Shown one piece after another: positions 13,001-14,661 of a stretch of 14,661 bases of DNA. The stretch covers positions 1-14,661 of the forward strand of contig NZ_JBBYXI010000008.1 of assembly GCF_039655745.1 (NCBI RefSeq). The letters are read 5' to 3'. The notes under the pieces were generated by a model. It made no database searches and had not been told where the DNA came from. It saw only the letters and a list, made by a program, of their open reading frames with translations. This DNA is from Hohaiivirga grylli (GTDB taxonomy: Bacteria > Pseudomonadota > Alphaproteobacteria > Rhizobiales > Beijerinckiaceae). The number at the start of each line of letters is the position of its first letter. The stretch's first letter is position 1. The translations under genes and the position numbers were made by a program.

Positions 13001-14086
13001 GCCGGTCTGAACGGTCCCCTGAGAGATATGCAGCCCCCCGGAGAAGGTGTTGCCGGTGCTGGACAGAACCAGGGTGCCATAGCCGGTCTTGGTAACAGAT
13101 CCCGTTCCCTGAAGGGCAAAGTCTGAACCAAAGGCAAGAGTGGTGACATTACCAGTATTGAATGTGGTTGTCCCGGTCAGGTTTGATATCTGGGCAGCAG
13201 TGAACGTCAGGGTATTCCCTGTTCCGTTTACATTGAATTGTTCGTTGAGCGTGATCTGGTTGCTCAGTGTCCGGCTGCCGGATGCAATATTGAATGTCTG
13301 GTTACCACCGGCTGCCAGTACGATTGCAGATGTACCGAAAGCAGCGTTATTACCAACAGCGATAGTCCCGGCATTGAAGTTGAATGTACCGGCAAACGTA
13401 TTGGCGCCATTGAGTGTCAGTGTTCCGACACCAGACTTTGTGACGGAAGATGCATTGCTGACAACACCATTGGCCTGAATGGAGGCATTATTGACGACAT
13501 CAAATGTCAGCGCATTACCACCGGCATCAACCGTGCTATTGACGATCAGGGCCGTGCCATAAGCACTTGAGTTCTGAATGGTCAGAGCCCCGGCTGATGT
13601 GATAGACGAACCGATTGTCAGCCTTCTGTTGCCTGACAGCGAGATCAGTCCGGCTGAACCGGAGTTGTCAAAATTGAGTGTTCCGCCATCAATAGTGAAT
13701 GCTCGAGAGGTTGTATTGTCGATACCACCGATCAGGAGCTGGCCAAGAGTTGAGCTTCCGGAGACGGAGATTGTCTTGCCATTGAGAGTAGCATCATCAT
13801 CGATAAAGCGGACCTGAAGACCGGCGGCATTGGGGGCCGTGCCGGTTGACCAGTTCGAACCTGTTGACCAGTTGTTATCGGTTGCACCTGTCCAGTCAGC
13901 AGCATAAGCACCGCCTGCGAGCATCATCGATCCTGAGATGAGGGACGCGGCAATGGCCTTGCGGAACGTAACCCTACTTATCTGCGCTGACCTTGCCGCC
14001 TTTGTAATGGCCAGCACGGATGTGTTTGCGACAAAGCGATTCCGCAGGAACGAGCGGGAAGTCTTGTTATGCATAATAGGCCCCAT
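95..14086 (-). CDS. Giant PATR-repeat autotransporter adhesin (type Va secretion), 4,663 aa
   Basis: A classical autotransporter: the C-terminal barrel inserts in the outer membrane and the passenger is exported as a long, presumably adhesive, beta-helix. Seen: a long signal peptide (1-62, cleavage after A-Y-A); a Gly/Thr/Ser/Asn/Ala-rich passenger with at least 13 PATR motifs; four W/NW modules (63, 682, 1261, 2076); a block repeated about three times (2738-4135); a pertactin-like autochaperone (4217-4332); R-P-E-A-G at 4351 and S-L-H-D-R at 4371, then a barrel ending K-Y-T-W. I noticed no cysteine, as is usual for passengers. No protease, lipase or other catalytic domain is recognisable. 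At 4,663 aa it is several times longer than typical family members (about 1,000-1,500 aa). Start: the ATG at 14086 gives the longest frame but lacks a ribosome site; the ATG at 14074 (Met5) has GGGG six bases upstream and may be the true start. The adhesive role is inferred, and the ligand is unknown. Confidence 0.96.
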   Translation of the reverse strand: MGPIMHNKTSRSFLRNRFVANTSVLAITKAARSAQISRVTFRKAIAASLISGSMMLAGGAYAADWTGATDNNWSTGSNWSTGTAPNAAGLQVRFIDDDATLNGKTISVSGSSTLGQLLIGGIDNTTSRAFTIDGGTLNFDNSGSAGLISLSGNRRLTIGSSITSAGALTIQNSSAYGTALIVNSTVDAGGNALTFDVVNNASIQANGVVSNASSVTKSGVGTLTLNGANTFAGTFNFNAGTIAVGNNAAFGTSAIVLAAGGNQTFNIASGSRTLSNQITLNEQFNVNGTGNTLTFTAAQISNLTGTTTFNTGNVTTLAFGSDFALQGTGSVTKTGYGTLVLSSTGNTFSGGLHISQGTVQTGTFSDTLVLGAAGANNMLGTGAISLTDASSNLIINAASSAATVQFAGNISATNGSTIQVNNGATVDFAGGTLDFGTGASKGKLVFTGKVVLGNTLFANAAGSSMSIGGDLEFSAGSTIGQSGIDFILDSTGAQTVTASGAVQNLNAFTKQGTGTATFSSAMTSFESTSFSVLGGVMDIGTANVITPIVNMGGGTINFHTADQIVSSAKLTLLDGTNSTFNLNGFDQTYSVIDGNGALNLNLGGTSTVSNTINLGSIIGTPSAIRISDWDGSLTSSYDYIYVTSDPTASLSSFWFQGYSQGATATDLGNGTWEVRPAGFQSSEWNGMANDLLWGTGGNWVGGDEYSVPNHAGATAIFGNLAGNLSGTNISLATSDGTWTLGSLIVNSSVSTSGAAIAFGNGKIIFDSGVDGVDAYISVQTSSPWLTFNGMVQLNSRTVVSVVPNGIIFFYGGLSGSGDLVIEGPNNVRIASNLNSGYSGDIYLNSGLLGVYSDNNLGTGTLHLATAVSLGYQFPHGKMRVNNKLDIHGTYVTPNNVFFTYVGDISVDSSPTFNVTTITTTAGERAATTFAEGLNLVGSGSVKKDGYGALELMSSNNTFGGGLIVNAGTVYTTLTSDLTIGQLDAGHNYLGSGLINVNANSSASSVLVSVSSAGYTGKLSGSTLTLNNNGEFAFLDGGAFVLESGVLDGGTTSSKGRLRVAGDLTFGGTTLVNRPDIYVDTTTNTSGSSTIYGSGVISGIRDFYKMGNGTTTIDSGIVTFQPSNLYINGGTLRLSADNQISATDTNFVLNGGTFDTAGYRTDIAKLYLRADSSLLLGNTGGITAATRQTAASDWAPSAIWSIQNNGQTWVANDSTTYVRFSSDPSFSASELGNIAFTGYESGAKVVTDSGYWYLIPDATLTNEWGGLASPDNKWGTASNWLASVVPNGVNASATIRDADGSLNGKTIEVDTAYTVNRLNIETSSGANFTIGGSGTLTLDGDDAQIRHAGVNILNLATTINLNTAVELKNNVSTSVGYLDWTGTVTGSGSLTKTGSGLLQISGGASNSYTGGFLWQDASTIQINANGSLFGSGVFQIGDGTAKTYMIESTGASHTVTTGFKLAGNLVYQKDTLNGVTITDSIGTARGLTLSGAGEIDGFRTINLYGNSATNLSTQTEFVTLTLGGTLTGTGGIYKTGGGTLVLNGTGNSFSGGVELVTGMIQVSKNEALGTGVFTVSTPTSYGGGIRGVGGSITNPIVLSNQLNWKGTFSTVGHLLFDYNGTSTITGSIGFNNGAVDGFVGFGKNHILSGTGSIVRGVAGSYSSYFIMRLEGANTYSGGTYLAMGVTQVGRDSVFNENGKVISGALGTGTVYFSGGTIGAYSDTGSGITSRRLSNIISLSGSTLVVTHAGDANTLILDTPTITLRNSKLDWTVNVSQVGGILSVESQLLDNISAGYQGGITKTGAGILELKNANNQISDGIRVTTGTLLATALGDVTTGRLDTDKNYLGTGAHILDGGLMEIATVDGATVRLSGSGMTMNNGGSLSVTGGSNIRTIFDSNSSFTGTTTTGSITTSGQLIKEGAGTVTSVGARLVTPDLVLNSGTLSLTNANLMSGVTQLTMNGGTLALNGLSQTSGAQLVLSADSTIDFGAGSSILTIGSLSLSGDGLNVGSADYTLSLDNWSGNAGAGGGTDQLIISNITAGQKLYNVWFTGGYTIGAKVVLNPNNQLELVPLGKAYIWDNHSVSALWADSNWTDVGSPTAAGDGAVFADDDSGLNGRTISTGSGLTIGSVSFESTQGQQFTLSGGTITFDTADENQSAQLRLVNNSAPTIDAAINLKSNLVITAAGSEALTINGTISGANKSVSKSGDGELALNSSGSNYTSGLTINSGTVTFGASSSVDGLGGVASGPAGIGTLTINGGTLEATGSDQTLHNSVVINNDFTVAGTNGLTLEGSTGATATIANDATITVTDAAGSLTFGEDLPLTGSGDITKAGDGTLNFNSDSAGYSGDVTVNVGTVGIGADQGFGTGSVSLGNGTTLVANTDGLDVSNNIALAAGTQTIATDANDLTLSGVISGDGAVTKTGTGTLTLDAASTYTGGTTITAGTVELANADGAGTGTITVNSGTTLEASFSNGTLDNVLVGAGAFDVTGMNVRIDADNSGYTGTLTVANGASALANDAADLGSSSVVLAGTGQLTIDPVSGRFTLDNKLSGTGTLVADMATGTDVFSFGSGAANGFTGTAAINTGTVAVDANASSALTGATLQLNAGSTAQVTGSQSVGNLTMTGGTINASIDNATGNISSFISTGTLALTSGSVSLDLPSMMNSASTLLIADDGVTNQLVSAATVTGDISNITLIGADGTALGSSSVQQLTQGGSQVANASYNHSLSSTGSNGSGIYVAYELTQLELLASQTLSLTEGTGATGTSAELKAKVTGSGNLEIASNSAITISNASNDYSGSTTVSSGTAKAGVADVFKNTGDMIVASGATLDLNGFANQVNNLQGAGSVVASAALTANNTADSAFSGAISGSGSLTKIGSGELTLSGASSYTGTTTVNAGSLKLTDAGAISSGAATVATNALMELAFDSATFANVIGGAGTVKVSGTDVTLAGTNTLSGQWDVTGSAIATTEGNLGTAGVYLDGAASQLSVTPSAGFTFANALTGNGTLVATMGSGTDAFAFTSGIGSAFTGTLVMGTGSYALSGVNTTALTNATLRADSGSTVTVGTGTQSIGGLTFNGGTMVFDVTAPAQTVANGSVTAGALDINGTGSVVINVPTSGIPSNPATAGDLNILAQDDAGALVRLVTSADITGGAGALDLIDQNGTDLLTSDQQFGILNAAGTTTAATGTYGYRLNTGDSNDGLYVAYALKAVELLSGQTLTLTPSTGATGVATDLSATVSGSGNLEIAAGSATVSLTNIANSYTGTTTVTSGTLQLGSNNALGATSGLSIASGATADVNGYSQTVNGAFTGASGSTLNLAGGSLTINNGGASAGSLTGAGTLAVAGGSLDVTGANAGLTAAVSVASGAEIIIDNVAGIGTSGTATVAGELTIDAASGSFAKGVAGAGTVNVVSGSDITLTGTSTLSGSWAVDAASKLTASTQGNLGTAEIANAGQFTVNTTTDWTLANDFTGAGSFTKSGSGNLTIAQANARTGTTQIDAGVLTLTHADGVGSGNITVGAGALTLAFGTDQTFDNVLLGSGQTNVTGAGVATISSVNSAYTGNWSISGHAALDASTTDSATNLGSGAVNVTGQLTAANAGAFIFSNALTGTGTLSASNGGAAFSFASSAGSAFAGTVALSNNTFDLAGVNTAALTNATLSLGASNVTTVGSGSQAIGNLAFDGGMLKYANLTVPADSASTDLVTTGNVTVSANGGSVAVDPATAGLVVPTTPSQTNLLSQDDDAQVKLVDVSGTVTGAGGLTLTDLAGNVISLTGHTVDIIEGGSTVAIADYDYIFTGKDADGVYLGYGLKQLDLQSGQTLTLAADAGASGNAADMAAKITGSGNLAIDAINASAGTVSLSNATNDYNGVTSVQSGTLQMANDNVLGQTSDVQIAGGATLDMNGYSQTVGAVHTSVGGQLNIADGSTLTIADAQRTSGDTDGGSLEANTLFGSGTFVIDPSIVHVNGKQSNYTGNLQVTGGSELRLNTADAFDTAQSIELVTADDKLTFANLSAYNATWTDVANGSAAVSIKGVGTVTSQDGSQVQLTGDNSSFSGQFVAAVNSVLSASEQKNIGSASIQADGQFQFIADGIWQLENDVTGAGLVLKTGAGILSVDQSLSGFTGLTQVESGTLVVGESVGSSATIGGSVRIEAGALLSGTGSIAGDVYNLGNIVAFNALPNMNGYGITSTSNLTVGSLINAGNVVLGGTLVGNTLTVNGDYAGMSGRVYMNTVFGGDTSQTDRVILNGGRTTGTTSLVITNQGGAGAATNVGIQVIEATNGATTEVTAFKLDQLSSGYRSTTDTLAIGAYDYSLVKGGNGGNSESWYLTSQVDPDRSGAGSSSGTERQLRPEAGIYQLGHQVARTMFMTSLHDRDGYAGMANSNRDYAGWARVTGTRTNGRSAGNALSTTAETFTAQIGVDLFKYESPDLGTFYAGIMGGWGASDLDAKSRQVNQSKATGTTKGYSIGAYGTWYQNDRGQPGAYVDTWAQYSWFNHEVRGSGLPKEKFDAQSLTISLETGYSFLLHSSETAKIYLEPQVQLAYINYTSGSLTEASGTTIRYKDGSGLLARAGARLYGQFNLENGTVLRPYLEANYWYNQKGGKLYMNNDLVPSGAPRSFGEVKLGISGELTKNLQVWGDIGTQFGGKHYNAVTGQVGLKYTW
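1091..1438 (-). other. Pertactin-like autochaperone / junction domain (residues 4217-4332)
   Basis: T-V-N-G-D-Y-A-G-M-S-G, then F-G-G-D-T-S-Q-T-D-R-V, then G-T-T-S-L-V-I-T-N-Q-G-G, G-I-Q-V-I, G-A-Y-D-Y-S-L-V-K-G-G and S-W-Y-L-T-S. This is the standard order of the type 1 autochaperone region of pertactin-like passengers, which starts folding of the beta-helix outside the cell. All the main family landmarks are present, so passenger folding should be intact. Confidence 0.88.
1680..2677 (-). repeat. Large internal repeat R3, partial (residues about 3804-4135)
   Basis: Starts G-V-Y-L-G-Y-G-L-K, then L-D-L-Q-S-G-Q-T-L-T-L and K-I-T-G-S-G-N-L-A-I, as in R1 and R2. D-M-N-G-Y-S-Q-T-V-G matches R2's D-V-N-G-Y-S-Q-T-V-N, and W-Q-L-E-N-D-V-T-G-A-G matches R2's W-T-L-A-N-D-F-T-G-A-G. 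The repeat then leaves the pattern and runs into the linker before the autochaperone, so the L-T-N-A-T-L and Q-D-D parts are missing. Confidence 0.7.
2678..4480 (-). repeat. Large internal repeat R2 (residues about 3203-3803)
   Basis: Starts G-L-Y-V-A-Y-A-L-K, then V-E-L-L-S-G-Q-T-L-T-L, then T-V-S-G-S-G-N-L-E-I. The later part (N-T-A-A-L-T-N-A-T-L, G-S-Q-A-I-G-N-L, Q-D-D-D-A-Q-V-K-L-V) aligns block for block with R1. It is about 135 residues longer than R1, because extra beta-strand segments lie between the Y-S-Q-T-V-N-G part and the N-L-G-T-A part. Confidence 0.75.
4481..5875 (-). repeat. Large internal repeat R1 (residues about 2738-3202)
   Basis: Starts G-I-Y-V-A-Y-E-L, then Q-L-E-L-L-A-S-Q-T-L-S-L, then an A-T-G...K-V-T-G-S-G-N-L-E-I segment. 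Later blocks are S-S-Y-T-G-T-T-T-V-N-A-G, N-L-G-T-A-G-V, N-T-T-A-L-T-N-A-T-L and G-T-Q-S-I-G-G-L, then a Q-D-D-A stretch (near 3125). All recur in the same order in R2, so R1 and R2 are diverged copies of one unit. Length about 465 residues. Confidence 0.75.
7625..7861 (-). repeat. W/NW module 4, start of the fourth passenger region (residues 2076-2154)
   Basis: Begins Y-I-W-D-N, then L-W-A-D-S-N-W. F-A-D-D-D-S-G-L-N-G-R-T-I (2107-2119) is the closest match to the acidic motif of module 1 (D-D-D-A-T-L-N-G-K-T-I). It marks the return from AT-rich to higher-GC coding sequence. After it the passenger has no further W/NW module or end cap; its architecture switches to the larger repeats. Confidence 0.7.
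7862..8044 (-). repeat. End cap of passenger unit 3 (residues 2015-2075)
   Basis: Contains L-D-N-W-S-G, then G-T-D-Q-L-I-I, then V-W-F-T-G-G-Y-T-I-G-A-K-V-V and closes L-E-L-V-P-L-G. The order N-W-x-G, D-x-L, F-x-G, G-A, V-P is a common end-of-passenger pattern in PATR proteins. W/NW module 4 follows with no gap. Confidence 0.6.
10064..10306 (-). repeat. W/NW module 3, start of passenger unit 3 (residues 1261-1341)
   Basis: Begins N-E-W-G-G, then K-W-G-T-A-S-N-W and V-V-P-N-G. R-D-A-D-G-S-L-N-G-K-T-I (1295-1306) closely matches module 1, and is followed by a beta-strand ending L-T-L-D-G-D-D. It lies inside the AT-richer middle of the gene. Confidence 0.7.
10307..10516 (-). repeat. End cap of passenger unit 2 (residues 1191-1260)
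   Basis: Begins S-D-W-A, has R-F-S-S-D-P-S, then I-A-F-T-G-Y-E-S-G-A-K-V-V and closes Y-W-Y-L-I-P-D-A. The S-D-P, F-x-G-Y, G-A and final hydrophobic-P elements match the unit 1 cap in order. The G-A-K-V-V string is shared exactly with the unit 3 cap. Module 3 starts directly after it. Confidence 0.6.
11783..12043 (-). repeat. W/NW module 2, start of passenger unit 2 (residues 682-768)
   Basis: Begins S-E-W-N-G, then L-L-W-G-T-G-G-N-W and V-P-N. It is followed by L-S-G-T-N-I-S (724-730), the counterpart of the L-N-G-K-T-I motif in modules 1 and 3, but without the acidic residues before it. The closest relative in opening residues is module 3 (N-E-W-G-G ... W-G-T-A-S-N-W ... V-P-N). Confidence 0.7.
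12053..12205 (-). repeat. End cap of passenger unit 1 (residues 628-678)
   Basis: The segment runs D-W-D-G, then Y-D-Y-I-Y-V-T-S-D-P, then F-x-F-Q-G-Y, then G-A, and closes W-E-V-R-P-A-G. It parallels the caps at residues 1191-1260 and 2015-2075. It is followed within four residues by W/NW module 2, so the passenger appears to end and restart here. Confidence 0.6.
13667..13900 (-). repeat. W/NW module 1, start of passenger unit 1 (residues 63-140)
   Basis: The mature N-terminus begins D-W-T-G, then N-N-W and S-N-W within 20 residues. A D-D-D-x-x-L-N-G-K-T-I motif follows (96-106), then an L-x-I-G-G strand. The same order of elements recurs at residues 682, 1261 and 2076. Such modules are typical of the mature N-terminus of PATR autotransporters, and probably cap the beta-helix (inference). 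Confidence 0.75.
13901..14086 (-). other. Extended signal peptide of the autotransporter (residues 1-62)
   Basis: The first 43 residues are basic (K8, R11, R15, R17, K29, R32, R38, R43, K44 and no acidic residue). They are followed by a hydrophobic core (AIAASLISGSMMLAGG) and an A-Y-A cleavage site before A63-D-W. Length and charge resemble the extended signal peptides of large autotransporters, which slow inner-membrane export, but the sequence does not match the gammaproteobacterial ESPR consensus that I know. If Met5 is the start, the peptide is 58 residues. Confidence 0.85.
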
Positions 14087-14188
14087 TTTGATACTGACTG
14101 CTTTTCTGCCAGTGCTGTTTACTAACAGTCTCTTAGTTCATGTTTCTATAACTTGAAGTATCTCAACTACCCTTGATGATAAAATATG

Positions 14189-14197
14189 CTTATACCA
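14189..14197 (-). promoter_or_regulatory. Candidate extended -10 element for the adhesin gene
   Basis: On the minus strand TGGTATAAG gives a TGn extended -10 with TATAAG, one base from TATAAT, about 100 bases upstream of the ATG. No good -35 lies at 17 bases; TTGTAA (14220-14215) is at 20. In DNA this AT-rich such matches arise by chance, so this is only a candidate. Confidence 0.25.
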
Positions 14198-14246
14198 TAC
14201 ATATGATACTTCATTTACAACTAAGAAACGACAATCTACATACTTT

Positions 14247-14324
14247 TGCAAGAGAATTTTTATAAACATGACAAATTTAATAAATAATTCTTAGAATTAT
14301 ATTTTAAATATAGAATCTCTTGCA
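14247..14324. repeat. Spaced inverted repeat TGCAAGAGA / TCTCTTGCA
   Basis: Perfect 9-base arms at 14247-14255 and 14316-14324, separated by 60 bases that include the 17-bp palindrome. The arms contain G and C in a region otherwise nearly free of them, so they stand out. They could be paired regulator sites for a looping or bridging protein. No function is known to me. Confidence 0.4.
14284..14300. promoter_or_regulatory. Perfect 17-bp palindrome, candidate operator
   Basis: ATAATTCTTAGAATTAT has two perfect 8-base arms around a single central T. It has no room for an RNA loop, so it looks more like a binding site for a dimeric protein than a terminator. An overlapping 13-bp AT-only palindrome (ATATTTTAAATAT, 14299-14311) lies next to it. 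Confidence 0.4.
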
Positions 14325-14395
14325 TAAATATGGTTATATTATATACAAAACCTTATTACATATTAATAGAAAATACATATATTGCATTTATATTC

Positions 14396-14661
14396 TCATC
14401 CAAACGATTTACTTACCCGCCTTGAGGCATGCGGTTTTGTGTGTCGTGCAACATCAGAACGCCGTCTACTGAGAGCAGGCGCAACCATGGGATAATTATC
14501 GGGGAGGTTCCATTTTTTCCGGTATTGATCGGGGGTCATATTGTATTTAACGGCAAGATATCGCTTCAGGCTCTTATGAACAGTGCCATCTTCGAGGCAA
14601 ATGATCCTATCATCTGATAGGCTTTGCTCAACAGGAACTGCGGGAGGGGTCGACAGACGTC
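14396..14661 (-). CDS. Ros/MucR-family transcriptional regulator, C-terminal part (5' end outside window)
   Basis: The last 87 codons, ending TGA at 14396-14398; the N-terminal oligomerisation part lies beyond the edge. Seen: P-A-V-P-V, then I-I-C-L-E-D-G, then K-S-L-K-R-Y-L, then Y-N-M-T-P-D-Q-Y-R-K-K-W-N-L-P-D-N-Y-P-M-V-A-P and R-R-S-D-V-A. This is the signature of the Ros/MucR DNA-binding domain. Odd: family members hold zinc with Cys, Cys or Asp, and two His; here Cys and Asp remain, but the first His (R-H-L) is Tyr and the second His site reads K-Y. Zinc-free Ros homologues are known to fold and bind DNA, so it need not be dead. The tail after the domain is strongly basic (R, K and H about every third residue) and ends S-K-S-F-G, unlike the usual K-K-I-G-L-G end. 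It lies on the same strand as the adhesin, 309 bp upstream. Linked regulation is inferred. Confidence 0.88.
   Translation of the reverse strand, partial: RLSTPPAVPVEQSLSDDRIICLEDGTVHKSLKRYLAVKYNMTPDQYRKKWNLPDNYPMVAPALSRRRSDVARHTKPHASRRVSKSFG

Larger units (their letters stand above)
1672..13900 (-). repeat. Array of dispersed PATR (passenger-associated transport) repeats
   Basis: At least 13 copies of the roughly 30-residue pattern (S/G)-x-x-K-x-G-x-G-x-L-x-L ... (Y/F)-x-G-(G/T) ... G-T-(L/V) can be read. Approximate DNA positions are 13400, 13060, 11235, 9895, 9465, 9090 (degenerate), 8665, 7440, 7065, 6795, 5425, 3625 and 1730. Three further degenerate copies follow the Q-T-L-x-L boundaries of the large repeats. 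PATR motifs are known to help autotransporter passengers fold and exit. The spacing here is irregular, so this is not a simple tandem array. Confidence 0.85.
14087..14395. promoter_or_regulatory. Very AT-rich intergenic control region between mucR-like gene and adhesin
   Basis: No gene of credible length lies here. GC counted by hand in 60-base lines is about 35% (14101-14160), 28%, 25%, 15% (14281-14340) and 18% (14341-14400), against more than 50% in much of the flanking coding DNA. TpA steps are abundant. Known: Ros/MucR proteins bind AT-rich DNA with TpA steps and silence genes in an H-NS-like way. Inference: this is the upstream control region of the adhesin and a likely target for such a protein. 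I see no convincing terminator for the upstream gene, so some readthrough is possible. Confidence 0.6.

Noticed and set aside
1672..13900. The repetitive DNA as a possible CRISPR array or short tandem-repeat locus
   Set aside because: The repeats are protein-level, degenerate and irregularly spaced. I see no identical DNA repeats with regular unique spacers.
14115..14128. Small hairpin CTGTT-TACT-AACAG in the presumed 5' leader
   Set aside because: A 5-bp stem with a 4-base loop is too weak to call a riboswitch, thermosensor or attenuator, and no partner sequence covers the start codon.
14260..14325. Minus-strand 21-codon frame (M-Q-E-I-L-Y-L-K-Y-N...) in the AT-rich intergenic region
   Set aside because: No ribosome site stands in front of it, and its Leu/Asn/Tyr/Lys composition is what random AT-rich DNA gives. 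It also runs through the palindrome.
14429..14617. Plus-strand 62-codon frame at the right edge
   Set aside because: It is antisense to the clearly recognisable Ros/MucR coding sequence.

Overview
The window is almost entirely one gene. A single minus-strand reading frame of 4,663 codons (95-14086) encodes a giant type Va autotransporter adhesin. It is followed by a hairpin terminator (51-73) and preceded by a very AT-rich, gene-free stretch of about 310 bp. The right edge (14396-14661) carries the C-terminal 87 codons of a Ros/MucR-family transcriptional regulator on the same strand. No RNA gene, CRISPR array, insertion sequence or tRNA is visible. The Ros/MucR family is essentially alphaproteobacterial, so the host is most likely an alphaproteobacterium of moderate GC content. 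I cannot fix the genus; Acetobacteraceae would fit but is only a guess.

Layout of the adhesin, read 5' to 3' on the minus strand: an unusually long signal peptide (residues 1-62); three passenger units joined head to tail (63-678, 682-1260, 1261-2075), each opening with a tryptophan-rich W/NW module and closing with a D/N-W...P end cap; a fourth passenger region that opens with the same kind of module at 2076; within it a large block repeated about three times (boundaries near residues 2738, 3203 and 3804) whose last copy ends near 4135; a pertactin-like autochaperone segment (4217-4332); and a C-terminal 12-strand beta-barrel (about 4351-4663) ending in Trp. At least 13 recognisable PATR motifs (pattern G-x-x-x-K-x-G-x-G-x-L-x-L...Y-x-G-x-T...G-T-L) punctuate the passenger. 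I see no cysteine and no enzymatic domain, so a long beta-helical adhesive stalk is the natural reading.

Two layers of history are visible. Units 1, 2 and 3 look like paralogous passengers, while the DNA of units 2-3 (roughly 8650-11900) is visibly AT-richer than the rest of the gene. This suggests growth by fusion or recombination rather than simple tandem duplication.

Regulation: the 14087-14395 region falls to about 15-18% GC in hand-counted 60-base lines and contains a perfect 17-bp palindrome and a widely spaced 9-bp inverted repeat. Ros/MucR proteins bind AT-rich DNA and act much like H-NS. The neighbouring regulator keeps the family fold signature but has lost the zinc-ligand histidines. 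A plausible but unproven picture is that this regulator, or a genomic MucR, silences the giant adhesin. The first 50 bases of the window hold nothing I can identify.
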